Assembly: GCA_002389705.1 (NCBI GenBank)
Contig: DGQJ01000095.1
Coordinates: 152-12,769, forward strand
Source of the DNA: Bacteroidales bacterium UBA4417
Lineage (GTDB): Bacteria; Bacteroidota; Bacteroidia; Bacteroidales; UBA4417
DNA: 12,618 bases
Direction of reading: 5' to 3'
In this document: positions 1 to 5,900 of the stretch, piece after piece
How positions within the stretch are numbered: the first letter of the stretch is position 1
How the letters are laid out: each line of letters begins with the position of its first letter
Program-made: the position numbers and the translations under genes
Notes under the pieces: generated by a model
The model's database searches: none
What the model saw: the letters and a program-made list of their open reading frames with translations, nothing else
What the model was told of the DNA's origin: nothing

Positions 1-24
1 ATTTTTTACGGGTCAGATGGAATA

Positions 25-76
25 AGCCATGAGAATAATCTTTTCGGTTGGTGAGCAAATTTATTGGCTCATGGCT
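25..76. repeat. Inverted repeat downstream of the sulfatase gene
   Basis: AGCCATGAG at 25-33 is the exact reverse complement of CTCATGGCT at 68-76. Allowing one bulged A, the pairing extends three more base pairs (21-23 with 77-79). The loop is 34 bases. It begins about 20 bases beyond the sulfatase stop codon (98-96, minus strand), so it could form a 3' hairpin on that transcript. No U-run follows on the minus strand, so a rho-independent terminator is not supported. Confidence 0.35.
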
Positions 77-95
77 ATTTCATAGTCTACCTGAT

Positions 96-1886
96 TTATT
101 TTTTAGGTTCAGCCATCATGTCTGCAGGCGGAACAAATTGTCTGATATTGATAATCGGAGGATAACCTTCCTGCACCGGGAACCTTGGAGGTAATTGATC
201 TTCCAGTGTTTCGAAAACAGTACGATCGGGTAGTATCACATTATTTTCCTTCGCATACTTGTCCCAAAGTACCAGCATTTCTTTCAGTTTATCAGGGTTT
301 TGAGCTGCCAGGTCATTTCGTTCGGCAGGATCCTGAGATATGTTAAACAATTCCCAATCCGACTTACCAATCGGTTTTATCTCCCAGCGTATTTTCCAGT
401 CGCCTTGCCTTAAAGCGCGGTTACCGAAAACTTCCCAGGCAATATAATCCTTATCTGTTCGCGGAGAAGCCGCTTGTCCATTCAATACAGGTAGCCAGGA
501 TTTACCCGCCAATTGGGGTTGTGCCTTACCGTTAAAGCTTTCGGGATATTTTGTACCGGCAACTTCAAGCAAGGTCGGCATAATGTCGGCTACAAACATG
601 GTGCCCTGGTTGATGCTGCCCTTAGGCAGTTTGTTGATCGGGCCACTTACTACCAATGCATTCCTTATACCGCCTTCAGCTGTCCAACCTTTGTACTGAC
701 TGAAAGGAGTCATTGAAACCTGTGCCCAGCCCGGACCATAGCCCACGTAAGAGTTCGGTTCTCCCCATGCATTGGGATCATTGTTGGACCATTTGGATGC
801 AAAATACAGGTAATTGAGTGTGCATGGTGTGCCACCTATCATGGCGCCCAGGTCGGTGCCTTCTGCTCCGTTGTCGCCAAATACGATAAAGATGGTGTTT
901 TCAAACTCTCCGATTTCTTTCAGGTGGTCAATTAACCTTCCGATATGATAATCCAGATTTTCAACTAACCCGGCATAGAGTTCCATTTTCTTCCCAATCA
1001 AGGCACGGGCTGCAGGTGCCAGTATGGAGTAATCAGGGACGTACCACATCCGCTCGGCGAGTTGGGTATTTTCCGGAACTATGCCGAGTTCTTTTTGCTT
1101 CTTCAATCGTTCTTTTCGCACCATATCCCAGCCTTTGTCGTACTCACCCACATGGCGGTTTCTCCAGTCTTTGGGCAGGTGGTACGGATCGTGGGGTGCC
1201 TGATGAGACACATACGCGAAGAAGGGTTTGCCATCTTTTTTCCCCTCATCAATGTAATTGATCAGCTTATCCGTATAAGTCTTCGTGGCATAATAGTTTT
1301 TCGGAAGTTTGGTCAGGTATTTTCCATCTTCTGTAAACACAGAAGTATGGTTGAGTGCTGTCATATTGGTCATGTCCCAATAGCTACCCATCCCGTCAAG
1401 CAGGGTAAAATCCCTTTCAAAGCCACGGGCGGCCGGAATCTTATCCGGTGCTTTACCGAGGTGCCACTTGCCAACCATATAGGTATGGTATCCTGCATCT
1501 TTCAACAATTGAGGCAAGGTAACCAGGTTGGTGCTCAGATACCCTTCATACCCATCTTTCCCCATTTGGTTGGGGGCGGTCCACTCATCCATAGCACCCA
1601 AACCATTGAGGTGCGTATCCTGCCCCGACAATAACATAGACCTAGTGGGGGAGCAACTGGCATGCGTATAGAAATTTGTAAAACGAACACCCGCTTTGGC
1701 CAGGTTATCCATATTGGGTGTTTTAATCTCGCTGCCGAACATCCCCATATCCGAATAGCCCATATCGTCCGCAAGAATCACCACGATGTTGGGCCGCTTT
1801 GCTGTTTTGGGGTCGGCTGTCTGCGCATTTGCCTGTCCATAGAGGAGCAACGATCCTGTAAGGATAAAAAACAAAAGGATTTTCAT
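96..1886 (-). CDS. Secreted arylsulfatase, AtsA-like (type I, formylglycine-dependent)
   Basis: 596-residue sulfatase that hydrolyses sulfate esters, releasing inorganic sulfate. Residues 1-22 form a signal peptide (hydrophobic core, ANAQ end), so it acts in the periplasm or outside. Motifs read directly: the metal-binding DD at 40-41 (ILADDMGYSD), the CSPTR signature at 78-82 whose Cys78 would be converted to formylglycine, GKWHLG at 139-144 (Lys140, His142), APH at 230-232 (His232), DNGAEG at 338-343 (metal ligands Asp338, Asn339) and Lys399 in YKGWTAEGGIR. The order, spacing and flanking text (SPTRSMLLSG, GYEGYL, ARGFER, ELFGxRAxRQGDWK-like C-terminus) match Pseudomonas arylsulfatase AtsA, so subfamily S1_4 is likely. 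The ATG at 1886-1884 is chosen because it directly precedes the signal peptide. The gene is divergent from the luxR-type gene. No formylglycine-generating enzyme or anSME is in the window, so maturation must be supplied elsewhere. The substrate is not readable from sequence. Confidence 0.95.
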   Translation of the reverse strand: MKILLFFILTGSLLLYGQANAQTADPKTAKRPNIVVILADDMGYSDMGMFGSEIKTPNMDNLAKAGVRFTNFYTHASCSPTRSMLLSGQDTHLNGLGAMDEWTAPNQMGKDGYEGYLSTNLVTLPQLLKDAGYHTYMVGKWHLGKAPDKIPAARGFERDFTLLDGMGSYWDMTNMTALNHTSVFTEDGKYLTKLPKNYYATKTYTDKLINYIDEGKKDGKPFFAYVSHQAPHDPYHLPKDWRNRHVGEYDKGWDMVRKERLKKQKELGIVPENTQLAERMWYVPDYSILAPAARALIGKKMELYAGLVENLDYHIGRLIDHLKEIGEFENTIFIVFGDNGAEGTDLGAMIGGTPCTLNYLYFASKWSNNDPNAWGEPNSYVGYGPGWAQVSMTPFSQYKGWTAEGGIRNALVVSGPINKLPKGSINQGTMFVADIMPTLLEVAGTKYPESFNGKAQPQLAGKSWLPVLNGQAASPRTDKDYIAWEVFGNRALRQGDWKIRWEIKPIGKSDWELFNISQDPAERNDLAAQNPDKLKEMLVLWDKYAKENNVILPDRTVFETLEDQLPPRFPVQEGYPPIINIRQFVPPADMMAEPKK

Positions 1887-1911
1887 ATGTTTACCATTGT
1901 TAGCATGTTTT

Positions 1912-1919
1912 GAAAGATA
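1912..1919 (-). promoter_or_regulatory. Possible -7 box for the sulfatase gene
   Basis: On the minus strand these bases read TATCTTTC, a seven-of-eight fit to the Bacteroidota -7 consensus TAnnTTTG. The box lies about 26 bases before the sulfatase ATG, which would give a short leader of roughly 20 bases. A matching -33 TTTG is not seen; a palindrome occupies part of that interval. AT-rich DNA gives such matches by chance. Confidence 0.25.
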
Positions 1920-1923
1920 AGAA

Positions 1924-1939
1924 TTAATCAGATGATTAA
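1924..1939. promoter_or_regulatory. Candidate operator: 7-2-7 dyad upstream of the sulfatase gene
   Basis: TTAATCA and TGATTAA form a perfect inverted repeat with a two-base centre (TTAATCAGATGATTAA). It ends 38 bases upstream of the sulfatase start and just upstream of the possible -7 box, which is where a dimeric repressor or activator could bind. Position and symmetry are seen directly; the regulatory role is inferred. Confidence 0.35.
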
Positions 1940-2358
1940 CTATTTAAATTGTTGTTGGACTAAATATCAATGAGCTTTAAAATATGATTTACATTTTACC
2001 ACTACTTTTTCGCGGAAATAAATCATCATCGCAAAACATAGGTTTTCAGAACATCATTTACATAAGGTTTTGTAACTGATTTTAGCTTGACATGCAACTT
2101 TTGGTATTTAGCTTACAATTCAGCAGGCATTTGAAAGCCTGGCCCGGCTATTCAAAGATAATTAGTAATTCAGGTACTTCGTTCCAGCCCCTATAAACAT
2201 TAATGCTAAGCAAAAATAAGTATTCGACAATACAATCTTATACCCATTTAGAGGTATTTTTAAAAGACATTTCACCTAAAACCAATAGAAATTTTAGACG
2301 AGTCGAAGCTTTGTTGTCCATTTTATCTTCGATGATCACCAAAATTGATTATAAAAAA

Positions 2359-2384
2359 AATTGCTAAATAAATTAATTGCTAAA
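2359..2384 (+). repeat. Pair of 10-bp direct repeats upstream of the luxR-type gene
   Basis: AATTGCTAAA occurs at 2359-2368 and again at 2375-2384, a period of 16 bases, about 145-170 bases before the luxR-type start codon. It may be a regulator binding site, but the surrounding sequence is very AT-rich. Confidence 0.3.
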
Positions 2385-2449
2385 ACACTGCATAACAATC
2401 ATTTATTGAAAATGAAATATTGGAATCACAACAAGTTTCCAATTGCATT

Positions 2450-2459
2450 TTTGTACAAA
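2450..2459. promoter_or_regulatory. Palindrome upstream of the luxR-type gene
   Basis: TTTGTACAAA is a perfect 10-bp palindrome about 70 bases before the luxR-type start. Copies of TTGCATTT lie on either side (2443-2450, overlapping it by one base, and 2470-2477). LuxR-type proteins generally bind as dimers to short dyads, so autoregulation is conceivable but unproven. Confidence 0.3.
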
Positions 2460-2528
2460 GTTCACAGAGTTGCATTTCTTAACCAATATGTTTAGTTTTA
2501 CTTTATAAACCAACAACCGGATTCCTGA

Positions 2529-3287
2529 ATGATACAGACAAACCGAGAGTATGAGATATTCTTTCAACTCATAGAAAAATTTGGTCCAACAGGATTTACA
2601 GGCATTGATCCTTCTAATCCACTTATGTTGGAGGCTGAAGTAATCATGAAACAGAATGATCAGTTTTTTTATTTCTGTGATCTTATACTCTTTCACATAC
2701 TTTTTACAAGCAGCCGAAGCATGGAGATGCTTGGTGTTAAACCTGCCCAGTTGAGCCCTTTAAGCTTCTACCAGGCATTGCACCCTAACGATTTGAAGAG
2801 GGACATCCTGGTAAAGAATATATTATTAAAAAGCGCACATAAGCTTTTTTTAGCAGAAGAAGGAGTTGAGTTATTATCAACATGTTTCCAGGTTCATAAT
2901 GCGAAAGGAAATTATTTTAATGTATTATCTCAGTTTTATATTTATTACAGTGAGATACCCTATAAATCAGTTTTTGTATTTATACTCCACACCAATGTTG
3001 ATTGGTTACAAAAGAATAAGTTCGGTCATCATTGGTATCTGGGTGACGATATATCCAATTTCAGGTTCCCTAACGATGAATTGTTGAGCAAAGGCCATAT
3101 TTATTCAAAACGGGAATTTGACATTCTTCAACTACTTGAAAAGGGCATAAGTACGGAACATATTGCCACAAAATTATTTTTAAGTCCCAACACGATCAAA
3201 ACACACCGCAGAAACATATTACACAAGTCGGGAAAGGCTAATATGGCTGAATTAATTTTTGATTTGAAAGAACATGGGCTCCTGTAA
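2529..3287 (+). CDS. LuxR/GerE-type transcriptional regulator with PAS-like sensor half
   Basis: 252-residue predicted cytoplasmic DNA-binding protein. Residues about 191-250 form a GerE helix-turn-helix: the entry motif YSKREFDILQLLEKGIS, then IATKLFLSPNTIKTHRRNIL, with SPNTIKTHRRNI (219-230) as the recognition helix, and a closing KANMAEL segment. The N-terminal portion (about 45-155) is less conserved. It contains a PAS-like LHPNDLK element around 84-90, suggesting ligand or cofactor sensing, but I cannot name the ligand. There is no receiver domain and no N-terminal signal peptide. The ATG at 2529 is the first in the frame after TGA-rich upstream sequence, and no Shine-Dalgarno precedes it. 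The gene is divergent from the sulfatase and separated by 494 bases from the sigma-factor operon. It might control either, or itself; sequence alone does not decide. Confidence 0.88.
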   Translation: MIQTNREYEIFFQLIEKFGPTGFTGIDPSNPLMLEAEVIMKQNDQFFYFCDLILFHILFTSSRSMEMLGVKPAQLSPLSFYQALHPNDLKRDILVKNILLKSAHKLFLAEEGVELLSTCFQVHNAKGNYFNVLSQFYIYYSEIPYKSVFVFILHTNVDWLQKNKFGHHWYLGDDISNFRFPNDELLSKGHIYSKREFDILQLLEKGISTEHIATKLFLSPNTIKTHRRNILHKSGKANMAELIFDLKEHGLL

Positions 3288-3520
3288 AGTTTGTAAGTGT
3301 AAACAGGTCATATATTCATTTTACTTGCTTTGCGCATTTGGTGTTAATTAGTTTCTGCCCGGCTCATTACTAAAATTAGTTACTTTTCTGAATCTTGCGG
3401 CCAATCAAGGATCTGAAAGATATCAGGGTCAGGATCAACAAGGTTGATTGCTTATTTTGGTATTCAGGAATATTTGAACAGTAATTTATTGATTACAAGA
3501 TTGATGCATTGAATTTTGAA

Positions 3521-3540
3521 TTCCTTCGGATATGAAGGAA
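3521..3540. repeat. 7-bp perfect hairpin in intergenic region
   Basis: TTCCTTC (3521-3527) and GAAGGAA (3534-3540) are exact reverse complements around a six-base loop. The hairpin lies about 235 bases past the luxR-type stop and 240 bases before the sigma factor. No U-run follows on either strand, so it is not a typical terminator. Confidence 0.35.
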
Positions 3541-3744
3541 GAAAAAAGTTCAAAGTAATAAAATCAAAAACGAATCCGGAAGATAAAAGCAGAGTTGGAA
3601 ACTTAGCCTCCATGGAGATGAAATCAGTGCTGAATTGCCTGAATTGTTTGCTTATTCATTTCTTAATGTCAGGATTAAGCCTGATTCAGTAACCAAATTC
3701 TTAGTGGTTTTAATACTTTTTCTATAAATTTTAAATCTAATCCC

Positions 3745-3752
3745 TATTTTTG
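3745..3752 (+). promoter_or_regulatory. Bacteroidota-type -7 promoter box for the sigma-factor operon
   Basis: TATTTTTG is an exact fit to the Bacteroidota -7 consensus TAnnTTTG and lies 29 bases before the ATG of the ECF sigma factor. The expected transcription start would leave a leader of about 20 bases. A -33 element is weak: only T-rich DNA around 3711-3722, no exact TTTG at the right distance. This would be the housekeeping promoter supplying basal sigma and anti-sigma. Confidence 0.4.
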
Positions 3753-3781
3753 TTAGTGGAAAATCCTCAATAACACTGTCC

Positions 3782-4378
3782 ATGTCTTCTGATGCTTCAA
3801 ATCTTTATGAAAAAGAACTGCTTTTAAAAGTAGCTGATGGGGATGAGAAAGCTTTTGCAGAAATTTTTTATGCACATCACAACAAACTTGGAGCATATGT
3901 ATTTGCCTGGACTAAATCGCTGCCACTGGCCGAGGAGATTGTTCAGGATGTGTTTCTTAAAATCTGGTTAAACCGAAATGCTTTAAGCTCTGTTGAGAAA
4001 TTTGATAATTACCTTTATATTTTATCGCGGAATTATACATTTAACGCTTTACGTAAATTAGCAAATGAACAAGTAAAAAGGCAGGAATGGGCCAGACAGT
4101 TTGGGAATGATCCTGATTTTGATCCCGATACTGATTTTAAAGACTATTTATCAATTATTGAAAAGGCTGTTTCGGTGTTACCACCGCAGCAACAAAAAGT
4201 ATTTAATCTGAAACGGCGAAAAGGCCTTAAATATGAGGAAATTGCCAGCCAGCTAAACATTGCTCCTGAAACTGCGCGAAAACACCTGGCCGCTGCTCAG
4301 CGCAATATTATTGCATATATAAAGTCGAATCCGCAGGTGATCCTGCTTATTTTATCAACTCCTCTGGTGATAAAATAA
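3782..4378 (+). CDS. ECF-type RNA polymerase sigma factor (FecI-like, Bacteroidota expansion)
   Basis: 198-residue alternative sigma factor that would direct RNA polymerase to the promoter of the receptor genes downstream. Region 2 spans about 15-90, with AFAEIFYAHHNKLGAYVFAW, the polymerase-binding and -10-melting stretch EEIVQDVFLKIW (51-62) and NYLYILSRNYTFNALRK. Region 4 spans about 123-182, with LPPQQQKVFNLKRRKGLKYEEIA and the helix-turn-helix IASQLNIAPETARKHLAAAQRNI. Regions 1.1 and 3 are absent, as usual for ECF factors. The last 15 residues are hydrophobic (VILLILSTPLVIK), an unusual but seen tail in this group. It is followed after 102 bases by its presumed anti-sigma factor. The start at 3782 is the first ATG and fits the family length; no Shine-Dalgarno is visible. 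Confidence 0.95.
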   Translation: MSSDASNLYEKELLLKVADGDEKAFAEIFYAHHNKLGAYVFAWTKSLPLAEEIVQDVFLKIWLNRNALSSVEKFDNYLYILSRNYTFNALRKLANEQVKRQEWARQFGNDPDFDPDTDFKDYLSIIEKAVSVLPPQQQKVFNLKRRKGLKYEEIASQLNIAPETARKHLAAAQRNIIAYIKSNPQVILLILSTPLVIK

Positions 4379-4412
4379 AAATATTTCCAAACCCACTACC
4401 CGGTTTTTAAAA

Positions 4413-4439
4413 TTCGTGTGTCATTATGTACACAACGAA
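4413..4439 (+). repeat. Imperfect hairpin between sigma and anti-sigma genes
   Basis: TTCGTGTGT (4413-4421) pairs with ACACAACGAA (4430-4439) with a single bulged A (4434) and an eight-base loop. It lies 34 bases after the sigma-factor stop and 42 bases before the preferred fecR start. It overlaps the alternative GTG start of fecR at 4418. It may set the relative expression of the two genes or mark an mRNA processing site. Confidence 0.35.
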
Positions 4440-4480
4440 ACAACTATTCATTACATACACTTATAGGATCAATAAACATC

Positions 4481-5719
4481 ATGCCCGAAACCAGATTAAC
4501 ATATTTGCTAAAGCGTCATTTCGATAATACTATCTCACAGGACGAAAATGATGATCTCATGGCTTTATTGTCACTTCCCGAAAACGAAGAAAAAATTCTT
4601 ACCGTTATGGACCACAACTGGGAGGAGCATGAATTTATTAAGCCTGTTTTTACTCCCGAAAAAAGCAAATCAATACTCGCGAATATTCTATCGGTCCAAA
4701 CCAGGCAAACCATTAAACCTCTGTTTAATCGCAGAAGATGGATGTATGCCGCGGCTGCAGTTATACTGATGTTTGTTTCCATTTCAATTGTGTTGCTCAT
4801 TAACAACAAGCCAGTGAATAATATAAATCAGGTAGTAGAAATCCCAAAAACTATCATCAAAGAGAAACCGCTTTATAAAAACGATATAAAACCAGGCGGC
4901 AATCAGGCTATTTTAACCCTGGCTGATGGAACAAAAATTGTACTCAACAAAGCTGCTGAAGGTGCTCTAGCGCGACAAGGAAATACTACAGTTATTAAAC
5001 TTGATGATGGCCAGTTAGCATACAACAAGCAAACCGTATCACAAATCCCAACAACCAAGATACTGTACAATACATTGAGTACCCCGCGCGGCGGACAATA
5101 CCGCGTAACACTTCCCGATGGAACTTTAGTGTGGCTGAACGCATCTACTTCATTGAAGTTTCCGACAGCTTTTTCAGGAAGTGAAAGGAAAGTAGAGATT
5201 AAGGGAGAAGCATATTTCGAGGTGGCTAAGAATGAAGCCATGCCTTTTGTTGTAACTGCCGAAAATTCGGAAATAAAAGTATTAGGTACCCATTTTAATG
5301 TTTCAGCTTATGCTGACGATAAAGTACTAAAGACTACGTTGCTGGAAGGAAGTGTGGAGTTTTCGGTTGTTAAAAAAGCCGGAAGCGAAAATGAAGCTGG
5401 AACAATAAAACTTCAACCCGGTCAGCAGGCTCAGCTTGATAATGCAAATACACTTACGGTGGTTGAGGCTGATACCAAAGAAGCCATCGCCTGGAAAAAC
5501 GGATACTTTATTTTTAACAATGAGGATATTGAAAGCATAATGCAAAAAATCATGAGATGGTACGATGTGAAAGTAGTTTACGATGTAAACGATAAAAATA
5601 TATACTTTACCGGGAATATTTCACGTGCTGAAAATGTTTCAGAGATACTCAGGGTACTCGAATTAACGGAAACGGTCCATTTTAAAATTGAAGGAAAAAC
5701 AATAACAGTTTTGCCATAA
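4481..5719 (+). CDS. FecR-family anti-sigma factor with DUF4974 C-terminus
   Basis: 412-residue inner-membrane regulator. The cytoplasmic N-terminus (about 1-80, starting MPETRLTYLLKRHF) would hold the ECF sigma factor. Arg/Trp-flanked residues about 87-107 (WMYAAAAVILMFVSISIVLLI) form one membrane helix. The periplasmic FecR domain covers about 201-297, with TPRGGQYRVTLPDGTLVWLNA, GEAYFEVAKN and GTHFNVSAY. The DUF4974/STN-like end covers about 341-412 (IESIMQKIMRWYDVKVVYD, ending FKIEGKTITVLP). An in-frame GTG at 4418 would add 21 residues, but these are not family-like and cross a hairpin, so ATG 4481 is preferred. In the FecIRA model, the periplasmic part contacts the STN domain of the ligand-bound receptor and the sigma factor is then released or activated. 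It sits between sigma factor and receptor, as expected. Confidence 0.94.
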   Translation: MPETRLTYLLKRHFDNTISQDENDDLMALLSLPENEEKILTVMDHNWEEHEFIKPVFTPEKSKSILANILSVQTRQTIKPLFNRRRWMYAAAAVILMFVSISIVLLINNKPVNNINQVVEIPKTIIKEKPLYKNDIKPGGNQAILTLADGTKIVLNKAAEGALARQGNTTVIKLDDGQLAYNKQTVSQIPTTKILYNTLSTPRGGQYRVTLPDGTLVWLNASTSLKFPTAFSGSERKVEIKGEAYFEVAKNEAMPFVVTAENSEIKVLGTHFNVSAYADDKVLKTTLLEGSVEFSVVKKAGSENEAGTIKLQPGQQAQLDNANTLTVVEADTKEAIAWKNGYFIFNNEDIESIMQKIMRWYDVKVVYDVNDKNIYFTGNISRAENVSEILRVLELTETVHFKIEGKTITVLP

Positions 5720-5725
5720 TACCTG

Positions 5726-5737
5726 TAATACGTATTA
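5726..5737. promoter_or_regulatory. Perfect 12-bp palindrome upstream of the SusC-like gene
   Basis: TAATACGTATTA is a perfect palindrome starting seven bases after the fecR stop, about 165 bases upstream of the SusC-like start. Its location at the head of the gap that should carry the ECF-dependent promoter makes it a candidate operator. Function is inferred. Confidence 0.35.
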
Positions 5738-5801
5738 ACTGAAAAAGAAAGGAGATAACGGGACAAAAGAGTACAACTTGCCGTATATCCGAAAAAAAAG
5801 A

Positions 5802-5826
5802 CGGAATCCCGTGGCGCGGGACTCCG
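5802..5826 (+). repeat. GC-rich leader hairpin upstream of the SusC-like gene
   Basis: CGGAATCCCG (5802-5811) pairs with CGGGACTCCG (5817-5826): nine of ten base pairs, one A-C mismatch, loop TGGCG. An outer stem CCGAA (5789-5793) / TTCGG (5836-5840) could extend it. It is strikingly GC-rich against the AT-rich surroundings and is preceded by a run of eight A (5792-5799), so on the minus strand it would look like a hairpin plus U-run. It may be a leader structure of the receptor mRNA, a transcription stop for opposing transcripts, or one copy of a dispersed repeat. Confidence 0.45.
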
Positions 5827-5900
5827 CCATAAGTTCGGAAGTGCCTTACATGTTGGGATTAAACAACAAACTTCTAATCACTAACCAAACACACAAAAGT

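Larger units (their letters stand above)
1887..2528. other. Divergent AT-rich intergenic region between sulfatase and luxR-type gene
   Basis: 642 bases without a credible gene. The minus-strand frame crossing 2403-2696 overlaps the luxR-type gene and has no family-like features. The gap must hold the promoters of two divergent genes. On the minus strand, TATCTTTC (1919-1912) and TATCTTTG (2160-2153) resemble the Bacteroidota -7 box TAnnTTTG, but neither has a clear TTTG at the -33 position. Near the sulfatase end is a 16-bp dyad (1924-1939). Near the luxR end are a 10-bp direct repeat (2359-2368 and 2375-2384) and a 10-bp palindrome (2450-2459). Confidence 0.6.
3288..3781. other. 494-base intergenic region, no recognisable gene
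   Basis: No recognisable protein or RNA gene is seen. A perfect 7-bp hairpin (TTCCTTC at 3521-3527, GAAGGAA at 3534-3540, loop ggatat) sits in the middle, without a U-run. Two overlapping frames stay open for some distance without convincing starts: roughly 3513-3692, and roughly 3585-3726, the latter including a segment reading LPELFAYSFLNVRIKPDSV. They could be a decayed gene, but no family is recognisable. A promoter-like box for the sigma gene lies at the right edge. Confidence 0.5.

Noticed and set aside
1062..1634. 190-codon plus-strand frame inside the sulfatase gene
   Set aside because: It lies antisense to the complete sulfatase with all motifs; its translation shows no recognisable domain.
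2211..2218. Minus-strand TATTTTTG as another sulfatase promoter box
   Set aside because: It fits the -7 consensus, but it is more than 300 bases from the sulfatase start, has no -33 partner and lies in very AT-rich DNA where such matches are common.
2403..2696. 97-codon minus-strand frame overlapping the luxR-type start
   Set aside because: It runs antisense across the luxR-type gene and AT-rich DNA and shows no recognisable features.
4418..4480. 21-residue extension of the FecR-like protein from GTG 4418
   Set aside because: The extension is not seen in typical FecR N-termini and crosses a hairpin; ATG 4481 begins the recognisable domain.
5778..5900. N-terminal extension of the SusC-like protein from TTG 5778
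   Set aside because: The added 41 residues are basic and not family-like, arise partly from the GC-rich hairpin, and precede a typical SusC start at ATG 5901.
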